Below, one piece after another: positions 23,534 to 31,462 of a stretch of 64,000 nucleotides of DNA. Source of the stretch: Planctomycetales bacterium. GTDB taxonomy: Bacteria > Planctomycetota > Phycisphaerae > SM23-33. Under the pieces are notes generated by a model. The model saw only the letters and a list, made by a program, of their open reading frames with translations, had not been told where the DNA came from and did not search any database. How positions within the stretch are numbered: the stretch's first letter is position 1; every line of letters begins with the position of its first letter. Made by a program: the position numbers and the translations under genes. The DNA lies in NCBI GenBank assembly GCA_030612725.1, contig JAUWNJ010000001.1:62001-126000 (forward strand), given 5' to 3'.

Positions 23534-24435
23534 CGTCGAATCAATCGCCTCCTCCGCGATAAATAATTCAGCAGCATCAAGTCGTAAGGTTCATCGGTGC
23601 AGGCCTGGACATATTCGATGTTCCGGTCGCTGCACTCCTTGCGGTAGCGTTCGATGAATGAATTGATCTCGTCGCGGTACGAATCGCGCAGCAGGCGTGG
23701 ATCGACCTGCATCTTTTCGCCGGTCTCCATGTCAACGAAGTTGGTCATTTTCCTGAACGGGAAATCCAGTTCCGCGCGGTCGAAAAGGTGAAACAGGATC
23801 AATTGGTGCTTCTTGTAGCAGAAATGCTGAAGCGCACGCATTACCTCGGTCTGGTCGTCGTAGAGGTCGGAAATGACGATTATCAGCCCGCGCTTGGCGA
23901 TTCTCTCTGCCAGTTCGTGAAAAGTACCGGCCACGGCGGTTTGCTTTCCGGGTTTGAGACTCTCCAGGCCTGTGAAGAGGCGGTCAAGGTGCGCCGGCGT
24001 CGATGCCGGTGGAAGGTGCAGGCGAATCTTCCTGTCAAAGGCGACCATTCCGACCGTATCCTGCTGCCGGCACATCAGGTACGCCAGGCACGCCGCCAGG
24101 AAGCAGCCGTATTTGTACTTTGTAACCTCGCCGCTGTGGCGGTAATTCATCGAGCCTGAGATGTCCAGCAGGATGTACGCTCGCAGGTTGGTCTCCTGCT
24201 CGTACTGCTTGATATAGAAGCGGTCGGTCCTTGCCCACGCGACCCAGTCGAGGTGCCGCAGGTCGTCGCCGGGCGAGTATTCCCGCTGACCGGAGAACTC
24301 CACGGAAAAACCCTTGTGCGGACTGCGATGCAGGCCTGAGATGAACCCCTCCACCACCTGGCGGGCCAAAAGATTCAAATTGGCGAACTTCGCCAGTCGG
24401 TCAGGCTCAAAATAAAGGTAGGGAGATTTTGCCAT
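23530..24435 (-). CDS. DUF58-family protein
   Basis: About 301 residues of the DUF58 family. Hallmarks: G-x-H-x-SPHKGFSVEFSGQREYSPGDDLRHLDW near the start, then a VWA-like LDISGSMNY (MIDAS-like), and LIIVISDLYDD. DUF58 proteins are cytoplasmic partners of MoxR AAA ATPases and BatA-type proteins. Start placed at ATG 24435 (MAKSPYLYFEPD). It opens a seven-gene minus-strand run. No MoxR gene is inside the window; the upstream space is occupied by repeat copy 2. Confidence 0.9.
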   Translation of the reverse strand: MAKSPYLYFEPDRLAKFANLNLLARQVVEGFISGLHRSPHKGFSVEFSGQREYSPGDDLRHLDWVAWARTDRFYIKQYEQETNLRAYILLDISGSMNYRHSGEVTKYKYGCFLAACLAYLMCRQQDTVGMVAFDRKIRLHLPPASTPAHLDRLFTGLESLKPGKQTAVAGTFHELAERIAKRGLIIVISDLYDDQTEVMRALQHFCYKKHQLILFHLFDRAELDFPFRKMTNFVDMETGEKMQVDPRLLRDSYRDEINSFIERYRKECSDRNIEYVQACTDEPYDLMLLNYLSRRRRLIRR

Positions 24436-24458
24436 AATTTCACCAGAAATCAATTCAG

Positions 24459-24617
24459 GAAATACGAATATCGAAATACGAAATCCGAAACAAATTCGAA
24501 ATCATAATGACCAAATATCTCAAACATCCCAATCAGCAGAATCTTTTTCTGTTTCGGATTTTGAATTTTGGTCATTTGATATTGTTTCGTATTTCGTATT
24601 TCGACATTCGGATTTTC
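24459..24617. repeat. MITE-like heptamer inverted-repeat element, copy 2
   Basis: Left arm GAAATAC/GAATATC/GAAATAC/GAAATCC then GAAACAAATTC and a TGACC word; right arm GGTCATTTGA then TTTCGTATTTCG repeats ending in CGGATTTTC. The layout and sequence match copies 1 and 3. It lies in the gap of 387 bases (24436-24822) between the divergent DUF58 and glycosidase-like genes; its right end touches the rsmD tail remnant. Confidence 0.8.
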
Positions 24618-24618
24618 T

Positions 24619-24720
24619 CGGTGTTAGAAATATATTCCCATAATCGCGTCTTCGGTGCACGTATAAAGGTTTTAACGCATCGGAAACGGTTATGTTTCGC
24701 CGGCAGACAGAGACAGATGT
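24619..24720 (-). pseudogene. Displaced remnant of an rsmD 3' end
   Basis: Read on the minus strand, this gives CRRNITVSDALKPLYVHRR and RDYGNIFLTP, matching the C-terminus of the intact RsmD encoded at 26264-26839 (CQRNIVLPDTLKPLYLHDR, RDYGQMSLVFLTP). Over 63 aligned bases (24637-24699 against 26303-26365) 48 are identical by hand count. The homology stops at repeat copy 2, so the remnant has no stop codon of its own nearby. Only the tail is present. It is separated from the true rsmD by one gene on the opposite strand. Confidence 0.72.
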
Positions 24721-24822
24721 GTCGTAAAACAGTTCACACTTTTTTCTGAAGATCATTACCGGTGTTTCCGCTATGATCCACGTCCAGAGCGGTGGCTAGA
24801 TTGATTCAGGAGAATGCGACGA

Positions 24823-26220
24823 ATGGACACAAGACTGATACACTGTGCAACGTTGCTTATTGGTGCTGTTGGGGTAGTAATGGCCGTCGCATTGTCGGGC
24901 TGTGGGAAGGAAAAACCGTCCATGTCTAAACAGGAAATCGTTACGGTCCGGTTTAAGCAAACCGACAAGGTTTTTGTCAATCCGGGAAAAGGTTGGATGG
25001 CCTTTTATCGGATGCCCTCCCGTGAGATGCGATTTCCGTATGCGGTTACCTACTTCCGTTTGAACTGGGGCGACGTCGAGCCGTCCGAGGGCGAATACGA
25101 CTGGGCGTTAATCGACGATCCCATTAAGGCATGGTCGAAACAGGGTACGCGCGTCGCTTTCCGAATCATGACCGCCAACGCGCATACCAAGGGATACTAC
25201 TGTTCGCCGAAATGGCTTTTCGATGCCGGATGCAAGTCCTACGAATATGTCCAGGGCGGTCCGGACACCATGGCCGGGGGCAAGCGCATCAAACGCATCG
25301 AACCGGACTACGGCGACCCGATCTACCTGAAAAAGCACAGCGCGTTCATCAAGGCGCTCGCCAAGCGCTACGACGGGCACGCAGGAATCGAGTTTATCGA
25401 CATCGGCTCGTACGGTATCTGGGGCGAATGGCACACGAAGAACGACAAGGACTGGACGGTGAAGAAGCAGATCATCGACATGTACCTGAACGCCTTCGGC
25501 AAGACCCCGTTGTTGTCGATGTCGGACGATGTGCAGGCGCTGGCGTATGCGATTGCCGGTGGCGCTGGTGTGCGCCGTGACGGCGTCGGCTCGCCGTGGC
25601 ATGAAAAGAACTGGGTCGGCTCAAAAAGATATGCCGAAGTCAAAGGCTTTGAGGATCAGTGGAAGCGGGCGCCGGTGGTCTTCGAGTGGTACGGCCCTTA
25701 CGATTTTCTGATGCGCCGCAAGTGGTCATTTGACAGCGCGGTGGAATTCATGTTGAAAAACCATGTTACTTACATCTGTGATAACATCAAAAAGGTCCCC
25801 GCCGAGCAAATGCCGAAACTTCGGAAGTTGGCGAGGCTTTCGGGGTACCGTTTCGTGCTGCGCGAGGTCTCGCACCCCGCCTCGGTATCGCAAGGCCAGG
25901 AACTGAAGGTCAGGATGGAATGGTCGAACGTGGGGGTCGGCAAACTCTACAGGCGGTACCCGCTGGTAATCTATCTACTGGATGCAAAGGGCAAGGTCGT
26001 CTGTAGCGAAAAGCAGACCAAAGTCGATTCGTCCGCCTGGCTTCCCGGCGATTATGATTTGAGCGCAAGGATCAAGGTGTCCACGACACTTCAGGCGGGC
26101 GAGTACACACTGGGCGTCGCGTTGATTGACCCCCAAACGAAAAAACCCGCGATTCGCCTGGGCGTCGAGGTTCCGCATACCGGCCGGATTCACCATGTCA
26201 GTAGCGTAACCGTGAAATAA
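24823..26220 (+). CDS. Glycosidase-like lipoprotein (DUF4874/DUF4832 type)
   Basis: About 465 residues. The signal ends in ALSGC, a good lipobox. The catalytic-looking part is a TIM-barrel-like domain opening with NPGKGWMAF, followed by FRLNWGDVEPSEGEYDW and IEFIDIGSYGIWGEWH, patterns of DUF4874/beta-galactosidase-like proteins; the Glu in WGEWH is a candidate acid/base. The C-terminal 120 residues form a beta-sandwich (LKVRMEWSNVGVGKLYR...LAGEYTLGVAL type), as in DUF4832. AGGAG lies 10 bases before ATG 24823, which is why I prefer it to ATG 24814. The gene sits alone between rsmD and a displaced rsmD tail. Confidence 0.72.
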   Translation: MDTRLIHCATLLIGAVGVVMAVALSGCGKEKPSMSKQEIVTVRFKQTDKVFVNPGKGWMAFYRMPSREMRFPYAVTYFRLNWGDVEPSEGEYDWALIDDPIKAWSKQGTRVAFRIMTANAHTKGYYCSPKWLFDAGCKSYEYVQGGPDTMAGGKRIKRIEPDYGDPIYLKKHSAFIKALAKRYDGHAGIEFIDIGSYGIWGEWHTKNDKDWTVKKQIIDMYLNAFGKTPLLSMSDDVQALAYAIAGGAGVRRDGVGSPWHEKNWVGSKRYAEVKGFEDQWKRAPVVFEWYGPYDFLMRRKWSFDSAVEFMLKNHVTYICDNIKKVPAEQMPKLRKLARLSGYRFVLREVSHPASVSQGQELKVRMEWSNVGVGKLYRRYPLVIYLLDAKGKVVCSEKQTKVDSSAWLPGDYDLSARIKVSTTLQAGEYTLGVALIDPQTKKPAIRLGVEVPHTGRIHHVSSVTVK

Positions 26221-26263
26221 CCGTTTGTCTCCCAGTACAGTCGGGAAGGTATCCACGCGAGTA

Positions 26264-26839
26264 TCATGGCTCCATCGGCGTCAGAAACACCAGCGACATT
26301 TGCCCGTAATCGCGCCTGTCGTGCAGGTATAGAGGTTTTAACGTATCCGGCAGGACAATGTTTCGTTGGCAGCGAAAGATGATGAGTCCGTCGTCGGCGA
26401 GTTTGTCGGCAAGGGGCGTGAACAGATTTTCGCGGGCTTTGTCCCACCGCCATCGTTCCGTAAGCGCATAGGGCGGGTCCACGAAGGCTAAATCAATCGG
26501 TTCGTTCAATTCGGCGAGTCGTCGGCGCAGGTGTCGCATAATATCTCCGGGCCAAATCCGGCAGCGGTCAGTCAGACCCATCACGTCGATATTGCGTCTG
26601 AGGCGGTCCAGGGCATGACGGTCCCGTTCGGCAAAGGAGCAGTATTTCGCTCCCCGGCTGATGGCTTCAAGCCCGATACTCCCCGTTCCGCTGAACAGGT
26701 CCACCACGATCGCGTCATCGACGATCTCGCCGAGGATGTTGAACAGCGCGACCTTGACCCGTGAGGTTATCGGACGTGTGGCCGGACCTTTCGGCGGAAG
26801 GAGACGGCGACCTTTATGTTGACCGGCGATAATACGCAT
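26264..26839 (-). CDS. rsmD: 16S rRNA (guanine(966)-N(2))-methyltransferase
   Basis: About 191 residues, normal length. It methylates G966 of 16S rRNA using S-adenosylmethionine. Landmarks: MRIIAGQHKGRRL at the start, RPITSRVKVALFNIL, the SAM motif VVDLFSGTGSIGLEAISRGA, and the catalytic FVDPPY. Start at ATG 26839; an upstream in-frame ATG at 26884 lies inside a direct repeat and is unlikely. A diverged copy of its 3' end occurs 1.5 kb downstream. Confidence 0.93.
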   Translation of the reverse strand: MRIIAGQHKGRRLLPPKGPATRPITSRVKVALFNILGEIVDDAIVVDLFSGTGSIGLEAISRGAKYCSFAERDRHALDRLRRNIDVMGLTDRCRIWPGDIMRHLRRRLAELNEPIDLAFVDPPYALTERWRWDKARENLFTPLADKLADDGLIIFRCQRNIVLPDTLKPLYLHDRRDYGQMSLVFLTPMEP

Positions 26840-26845
26840 TTTAAA

Positions 26846-26929
26846 AGCAATCAGTGTTCCGCGTAGCGGTGCTACGCACAGCAATCAGTGTTCCGCGTAG
26901 CACCGCTACGCTGAACGCTGACCGCTTTG
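26846..26929. repeat. Direct repeat with GCGTAGC hairpins and a CGCTGAA heptamer array
   Basis: AGCAATCAGTGTTCCGCGTAGC occurs twice head to tail (26846 and 26880); each copy continues into a GCGTAGC...GCTACGC hairpin. Three heptamers CGCTGAA, CGCTGAC, CGCTTTG follow (26909-26929). It lies just upstream of rsmD. A related array is at 35333-35353. Confidence 0.65.
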
Positions 26930-26988
26930 CTCAGTATCGCGTTGCCGGAGTGATATTTCTACTGGTATATTTCTGGTGGGAGGATTAT

Positions 26989-27066
26989 TATTAAAAAAGT
27001 ACGCCCCGACCAAGGAGCGAAGGCCGGGGCGTGGGGCATTGGTGCCGGGCCGGTGAGACCCGGCTT
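26989..27066 (-). terminator. Intrinsic-terminator-like double hairpin on the minus strand
   Basis: Read on the minus strand: a GCCGGG/CCCGGC stem (27044-27064), then a strong ACGCCCCG/CGGGGCGT stem (27001-27008 with 27025-27032), then AC and TTTTTT (26993-26998). This is a textbook intrinsic terminator, but no minus-strand gene ends here: rsmD starts downstream at 26839 and the gene to the right is on the plus strand. It could end a small antisense or non-coding transcript. Confidence 0.5.
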
Positions 27067-27160
27067 GCGGCTGCGTCGGTTGCCACATGAAACGTAAGAT
27101 ATACCGGCGCGCCATGCCAAAATTAATAGCGAAAATTTCCGAAAATCAGGTAGTGAGACC

Positions 27161-27745
27161 ATGAATTCGTTGCAAATTGCCATATTATCAATCGTAGCGG
27201 TTCTTTGTGCAGGCTGCATTCCTACCGGCGCTCCCGTTTCCAGCCCGCCGGAGGTCGCGGATGAGGATTTCAACGTCATCTGGGACGCCACTAATGAAGT
27301 GTTGCGTAAATATCGTTTTTTTATCGACCGCGCCGATCGGCGTGAGGGTGTTATTACGACTTTCCCAATGATCGCCCGGCACTGGTTCGAGTTCTGGCGT
27401 AAAGACGCAGCCACACAGCGGGATGTCGCCGAAGGGACTCTCCAGACCCTCTATCGTCGCGTTACGATCAGTATCCGCCGACAGGACGACAATAAAAGAT
27501 ACCTCGTAGATGTCCGAGTGTTTGTAAGTCGGTCCGACTTACTTGCCCCGCAGATAACCAGCACCTCTGAAGCGTACGACCTTTTCATTAACCCGGACAT
27601 GCCTCGCATCGCGTCGCTGACCGGACTGGGAGGTCCGAAAGGCAGCAGAGACGTCTCCCTCGGACGAGACGAAAATCTCGAACAAGTCCTCCAGCGGGAA
27701 ATCTATTTCCTCATGGCGAAGAAACAGACGATATATCCGAAGTAA
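27161..27745 (+). CDS. Lipoprotein of unknown function
   Basis: A 194-residue protein with a lipobox (LCAGC, Cys near residue 18) followed by a PVSSPPEVADEDF linker. The rest is alpha/beta with FNVIWDATNEVLRKYRF and REGVITTFPMIARHWFEFWR, then a YRRVTISIRRQDD strand and VDVRVFV. That resembles the general style of DUF4136/LptE-like outer membrane lipoproteins, but I cannot place it. The product would be anchored in the envelope. It converges on the coiled-coil lipoprotein gene with 15 bases between. Confidence 0.65.
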   Translation: MNSLQIAILSIVAVLCAGCIPTGAPVSSPPEVADEDFNVIWDATNEVLRKYRFFIDRADRREGVITTFPMIARHWFEFWRKDAATQRDVAEGTLQTLYRRVTISIRRQDDNKRYLVDVRVFVSRSDLLAPQITSTSEAYDLFINPDMPRIASLTGLGGPKGSRDVSLGRDENLEQVLQREIYFLMAKKQTIYPK

Positions 27746-27760
27746 GCCCGAACCTTACGT

Positions 27761-28156
27761 CTAATCGGGTCTGGTGGTCGGTTTGGAGGTTGCTTGGGCA
27801 AGTTGCCTGATTTGACTTTTCAGGCGATCGATTTCCAATTGCTTTTCGGCGACCTGCTGCTTGAATTCATCGCGCCGGCGGGGCGCGTCGCCGACGGCTT
27901 TGAGTTGCTTTTCCAACTGGTCGTTCAAAAACTTCAGGTTTTTAATCTGTCTGGCGAGTTGACCGGCTCGGGTGCGGAGTTCTTCAATCTGCTTGCCCCG
28001 AATGTCCAGTTCATCTTCAAGTTGTGTAATCCGTTCATTTCCGGCCGATCGGGCGGACGAACTCCGTGGCTGCGAATTGGTGTTGTCTTTCCCGAAGTTG
28101 CACCCGCCGACCCCGAGCGTAAGGACTATCAGCAGGATGTTCAGGATGCGACTCAT
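27761..28156 (-). CDS. Coiled-coil lipoprotein of unknown function
   Basis: A 131-residue protein with a lipobox (GVGGC) and a long heptad-type coiled coil (about residues 40-120; ITQLEDELDIRGKQIEELR and similar). It ends in a TTRPD Thr-Pro tail. The start codon overlaps the stop of the upstream thioredoxin-like gene (TAATG), so translation is probably coupled and the two products may act together at the envelope. No enzymatic motif. Confidence 0.65.
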   Translation of the reverse strand: MSRILNILLIVLTLGVGGCNFGKDNTNSQPRSSSARSAGNERITQLEDELDIRGKQIEELRTRAGQLARQIKNLKFLNDQLEKQLKAVGDAPRRRDEFKQQVAEKQLEIDRLKSQIRQLAQATSKPTTRPD

Positions 28157-29328
28157 TATTTATCCGTTTTCCGCGCCGGTCTGGTTGTCGGCGCCGGCCT
28201 GGTCGTCGGCATCGGTTTGGTAATCGTGGTCGACAGTGCCTTTTCGATTGTTTCCGCCAGTTTCCCCCGTGCGTTGTCGGAGACAACCTTCCCGTCTTTT
28301 CCGATTACCCAGACACTGGGAATACCTCGGATATCGTATTTTCGTGCGGTGGGGTCCTCCCATCCCTTGCCGCTGTACGTGATAATCCAACCCAATTTAT
28401 TGGTCGCGACAAACGACTTGAGTTGTCGGGAGTCTTTGTCGAGGCTGATTCCGACGATTTCCACACCGCGTGGTTTGTACTTGGCGTACAGCGATTTGAG
28501 GTGTGGGAGTGTTCTGACGCAAGGCACGCACCATATTGCCCAGAAGTCGATTACGACCACTTTGCCCAACAGGTCCTTCGGCAGGTTCAGTTTCGTACCG
28601 TCGAGTTTTGTCAGTGTCGCGGTGAACGGTTTCCCGATGTCGGGGTTTTTACCCATTTGACGGAGTATTGGCTTTACACGAGGATCATCTGAATAATCCT
28701 TCGCCAATTGTTGCAGCAGTTTATCGAAAGTTTTCTGATCATCTACGATTTTGGCTATTTGCATTCCAATCGTAACCGCATCGACTGCCTCGTCGGTTTT
28801 GGCGTAGCGTTTGGTGAATTGCAGTATGATTTTCGTAGTGTCCACCTTTGCCGGTTGTGTCGCCGGTGAGGTTGTGGCGGCCAGGACCGGCTTGATATTC
28901 AGAAGCACCAGATGCGCATCGGCGCGGAGTTTGAGCGGACCGGGAGCGTCAGAAGCGAGTATCTTACCGACAATCTGCCCCGCGCGTTCAGACATAGAGG
29001 GGTCTTCGTTGATGCGTGCCAATTGAACGGCGGCGATAGCGCCCATCAATCGGGCTTCGTGAAGTTCCTTGGCCTTGGGATACTTCTGCTCCATTTCCGC
29101 CAAGACCGACAGTGCCTTCGGAAGTCGCTGTTTCATTATCGGAACGGGATCGGCATTGCGAGGCATACCACGAGGCCTGTCCATCAGCGATTTCATCTTC
29201 GTCAGCGCAGACGCAGCGCCACTTGGTTGACTGGCGGGAGCGGCAGGACGGGCCGGGGGCTTCTGCCCGAAACAAAAAGCCGCAAAAACCAACCCAGCGA
29301 AAACCAGAACGCAAATACTTCGTTTCAT
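28156..29328 (-). CDS. TlpA-like thiol-disulfide oxidoreductase
   Basis: About 390 residues. An N-terminal signal sequence (LVFAGLVFAAFCFGQ) is followed by a Thr-Pro/Ala-rich linker, a helical region of about 180 residues that looks TPR-like, and a thioredoxin-fold domain of the TlpA/ResA group. The active site is FWAIWCVPC and the cis-proline is in GIPSVWV. It acts outside the cytoplasmic membrane, reducing or exchanging disulfides, perhaps in cytochrome maturation. The start is ATG 29328 with AAAGGAAAT 5-7 bases upstream; a longer frame reaches back through the divergent promoter region and is not credible. Ends with a PTTRPAPTTRPA tail. Confidence 0.88.
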   Translation of the reverse strand: MKRSICVLVFAGLVFAAFCFGQKPPARPAAPASQPSGAASALTKMKSLMDRPRGMPRNADPVPIMKQRLPKALSVLAEMEQKYPKAKELHEARLMGAIAAVQLARINEDPSMSERAGQIVGKILASDAPGPLKLRADAHLVLLNIKPVLAATTSPATQPAKVDTTKIILQFTKRYAKTDEAVDAVTIGMQIAKIVDDQKTFDKLLQQLAKDYSDDPRVKPILRQMGKNPDIGKPFTATLTKLDGTKLNLPKDLLGKVVVIDFWAIWCVPCVRTLPHLKSLYAKYKPRGVEIVGISLDKDSRQLKSFVATNKLGWIITYSGKGWEDPTARKYDIRGIPSVWVIGKDGKVVSDNARGKLAETIEKALSTTITKPMPTTRPAPTTRPARKTDK

Positions 29329-29404
29329 AGTTATTTCCTTTCGAGAACCGGTAAGTATAAACAATACCCGTTGCGAATACCAACAGCAGATTATCTCGGA
29401 GTCG

Positions 29405-29431
29405 TTGTCAAACCTCAATCGGCGGTATATT
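29405..29431 (+). promoter_or_regulatory. Candidate promoter of the GT-C-like gene
   Basis: TTGTCA (29405-29410) and TATATT (29426-29431) are 15 bases apart, shorter than usual. The predicted transcript would start very near GTG 29442, giving a nearly leaderless message. The region is shared with the divergent thioredoxin-like gene. Confidence 0.35.
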
Positions 29432-29441
29432 GTGTACTCTC

Positions 29442-31433
29442 GTGAACACGGAATGCGAAAAAATCGGGAAAGTTCCAGCGTGGGCCCTGGCTGTGGTGCT
29501 ACCGGTTGCGACGATGGTAACGCTTGGTTTGGCGCTCGGTTCGGTGGCGGATTTCGCCAATGCGATGGTAATAGTCCTGACCGACGGAGCCATGGCGATG
29601 CTGGTGCTTGCATCGGCAGGCGGATATGGATGGGCGGTTCTGCGCTTTTTCAGGACTGAGCAATCGCCGAGGTTGCTTTGCCTGGCAACGGCGGTGGGGA
29701 TGGGATTCTGGATGCTTTCGACTGCGGTGCTTCTCGTCGGTTCGCTCGCGGACGGACTTTTGACGATGTATCTGTGGTGGCCTGTGATTGGCGTCGGTGT
29801 GGTTTTAGCGGCGGTGCAGTCCCGGCGAACGCTCCAAACGCTGAAGCCGCCGGGAAAATCCACTCTCGCAAGTATTCTGTGGGTGCTGCCGGCGATAGCG
29901 GTGGGTCTTTGGTTGGCAGCGGCGATCATGCCGCCGGGATGGTTTGGAAACCTGACCATGGACTCCTACGACGTGCTGGAATACCACCTCCAGTTGCCAC
30001 GCGAGTATTATAACGCCGGGTCCATAACCACACTGAACCACAATGTTTACAGCCACTATCCGCTCGGCACTGAGATGCTGTTTCTTCTGGGGATGTGCCT
30101 TCGCGGTGGCTCATACGAGGGGATGTACCTTGCCAAACTGATGGTCGGTATGTTCGGCCTGGTGATGATGGTCGGCGTTCTTGGTAGCACAGATTTGAAA
30201 CCTGTGCCACGACGGGCGTCGGTGGTGCTGCTGGCGACTGCGCCGTGGGCGATTTACTTATCGGGTCTGGCGATGGTCGAACCGGCGCAGTTCTGCTACC
30301 TGGCTTTGGGGTTGTTATGGCTTCGGCGGTGGTTAACCAAACCGGTGGTGAAGTCGGCGGTTATTATCGGTGCGATGCTCGGAGCGGCTTGCGCGGTGAA
30401 GTATTTGAGTGTCGCCCTGGTTGCCGGACCGGTGCTCGCGGTGATGCTTATTGCTTCGATGGTGCGTTGGCGTCGAATTGCTCATGTCGCGTTGTCCGGT
30501 GGTGTAGCGATCATGTTGTTTTCGCCCTGGCTGATTCGCAACACCATCGCTACGGGTAATCCGGTCTTTCCGTTGGCTATGGGTTTGTTCGGGCAGGGGC
30601 ATTTTTCCGACGAATCCGCTGCTCGTTGGAATAATGGGCACGCGCCGAGTTACCATCCGCCTGTTCCTGAACCGGCGGACTATATTCCCCCTGAACGACA
30701 GCCTTCTCGCTCGGAGAGATTTCTCGCCTTCGTATCCGGCCAAAAATTTTACGAGACCCAGCCGGCAACGGGATCGCTCATTCTGCTTACGTGCCTGGCG
30801 ATTATTTTGATGCTTGTCAGGCTGCGGGAGACGGGAGCATGGTACTGGGCGGTACTGGGTGTTCTGGTGATTCAATTGTTTGTGTGGATGTTCTTTACGC
30901 GCGACATGCCGGCGCGGTTCATCGCGCTGGCGATTGTGCCGCTTTCACTACTTGCTTCCGGCGGACTGGGACAATTAACCGTCAAAAATCCTCTCTGCAA
31001 AACGATCGCCACATTACTGCTCGTCTCGGCTGGGGCATGGGGACTGATGTCGTCATGGAATTATTTTCACGATCCTGCTCAACAAGACCCTCGAATGCGA
31101 GTTGTTTTACCGGGTCCGACAATGCTTATCGGCGAGTCGCGGGCGTTCTATCTGCCGGCAGGGACTGTTTATGCGACCGTCTTCGACGAGCATCCGCTTG
31201 CGGGAATTCTCCGGCGGAGCGACTCGCCCGACGAAGTGGCTAACGAGGTTCGCCGGATGGGCATAACGCACGTGTTCGTGTCCTGGCTGGAAATAGACCG
31301 CCTGTCGCATTCCTACGGCTGGCCCGCGGAAATGTCGGCCAAGCGTCTGCGGGAAACGTTTGCCGACTGGGAAGTCGTCGAAGAATTATCGAAGGATCGA
31401 CCCATTTTTACATATTATACGCTGAGAAAATAA
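29442..31433 (+). CDS. Polytopic GT-C-like glycosyltransferase-type membrane protein
   Basis: About 663 residues with 11-13 membrane helices. After the first helices comes an extracytoplasmic loop with MDSYDVLEYHLQLPREYY and HYPLGTEML, the kind of acidic/aromatic loop seen in lipid-linked-sugar glycosyltransferases (GT39/ArnT superfamily). A soluble C-terminal part of about 120 residues follows (GPTMLIGESRAFYLP, MGITHVFVSWLEIDR). The donor would be a polyprenyl-linked sugar. I take GTG 29442 as start; TTG 29430 is also in frame. A small imperfect hairpin lies within the gene at 30184-30210. Likely part of surface glycan or protein glycosylation. Confidence 0.7.
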   Translation: MNTECEKIGKVPAWALAVVLPVATMVTLGLALGSVADFANAMVIVLTDGAMAMLVLASAGGYGWAVLRFFRTEQSPRLLCLATAVGMGFWMLSTAVLLVGSLADGLLTMYLWWPVIGVGVVLAAVQSRRTLQTLKPPGKSTLASILWVLPAIAVGLWLAAAIMPPGWFGNLTMDSYDVLEYHLQLPREYYNAGSITTLNHNVYSHYPLGTEMLFLLGMCLRGGSYEGMYLAKLMVGMFGLVMMVGVLGSTDLKPVPRRASVVLLATAPWAIYLSGLAMVEPAQFCYLALGLLWLRRWLTKPVVKSAVIIGAMLGAACAVKYLSVALVAGPVLAVMLIASMVRWRRIAHVALSGGVAIMLFSPWLIRNTIATGNPVFPLAMGLFGQGHFSDESAARWNNGHAPSYHPPVPEPADYIPPERQPSRSERFLAFVSGQKFYETQPATGSLILLTCLAIILMLVRLRETGAWYWAVLGVLVIQLFVWMFFTRDMPARFIALAIVPLSLLASGGLGQLTVKNPLCKTIATLLLVSAGAWGLMSSWNYFHDPAQQDPRMRVVLPGPTMLIGESRAFYLPAGTVYATVFDEHPLAGILRRSDSPDEVANEVRRMGITHVFVSWLEIDRLSHSYGWPAEMSAKRLRETFADWEVVEELSKDRPIFTYYTLRK

Positions 31434-31462
31434 TTGTATCTCTTGCATCCTCTGCATCCGGG

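Noticed and set aside
27001-27066. Possible SRP RNA or other known structured RNA
   Set aside because: The GGAAGG-AGCAGCC core of SRP RNA and the conserved blocks of RNase P RNA are missing; kept only as a terminator-like structure.
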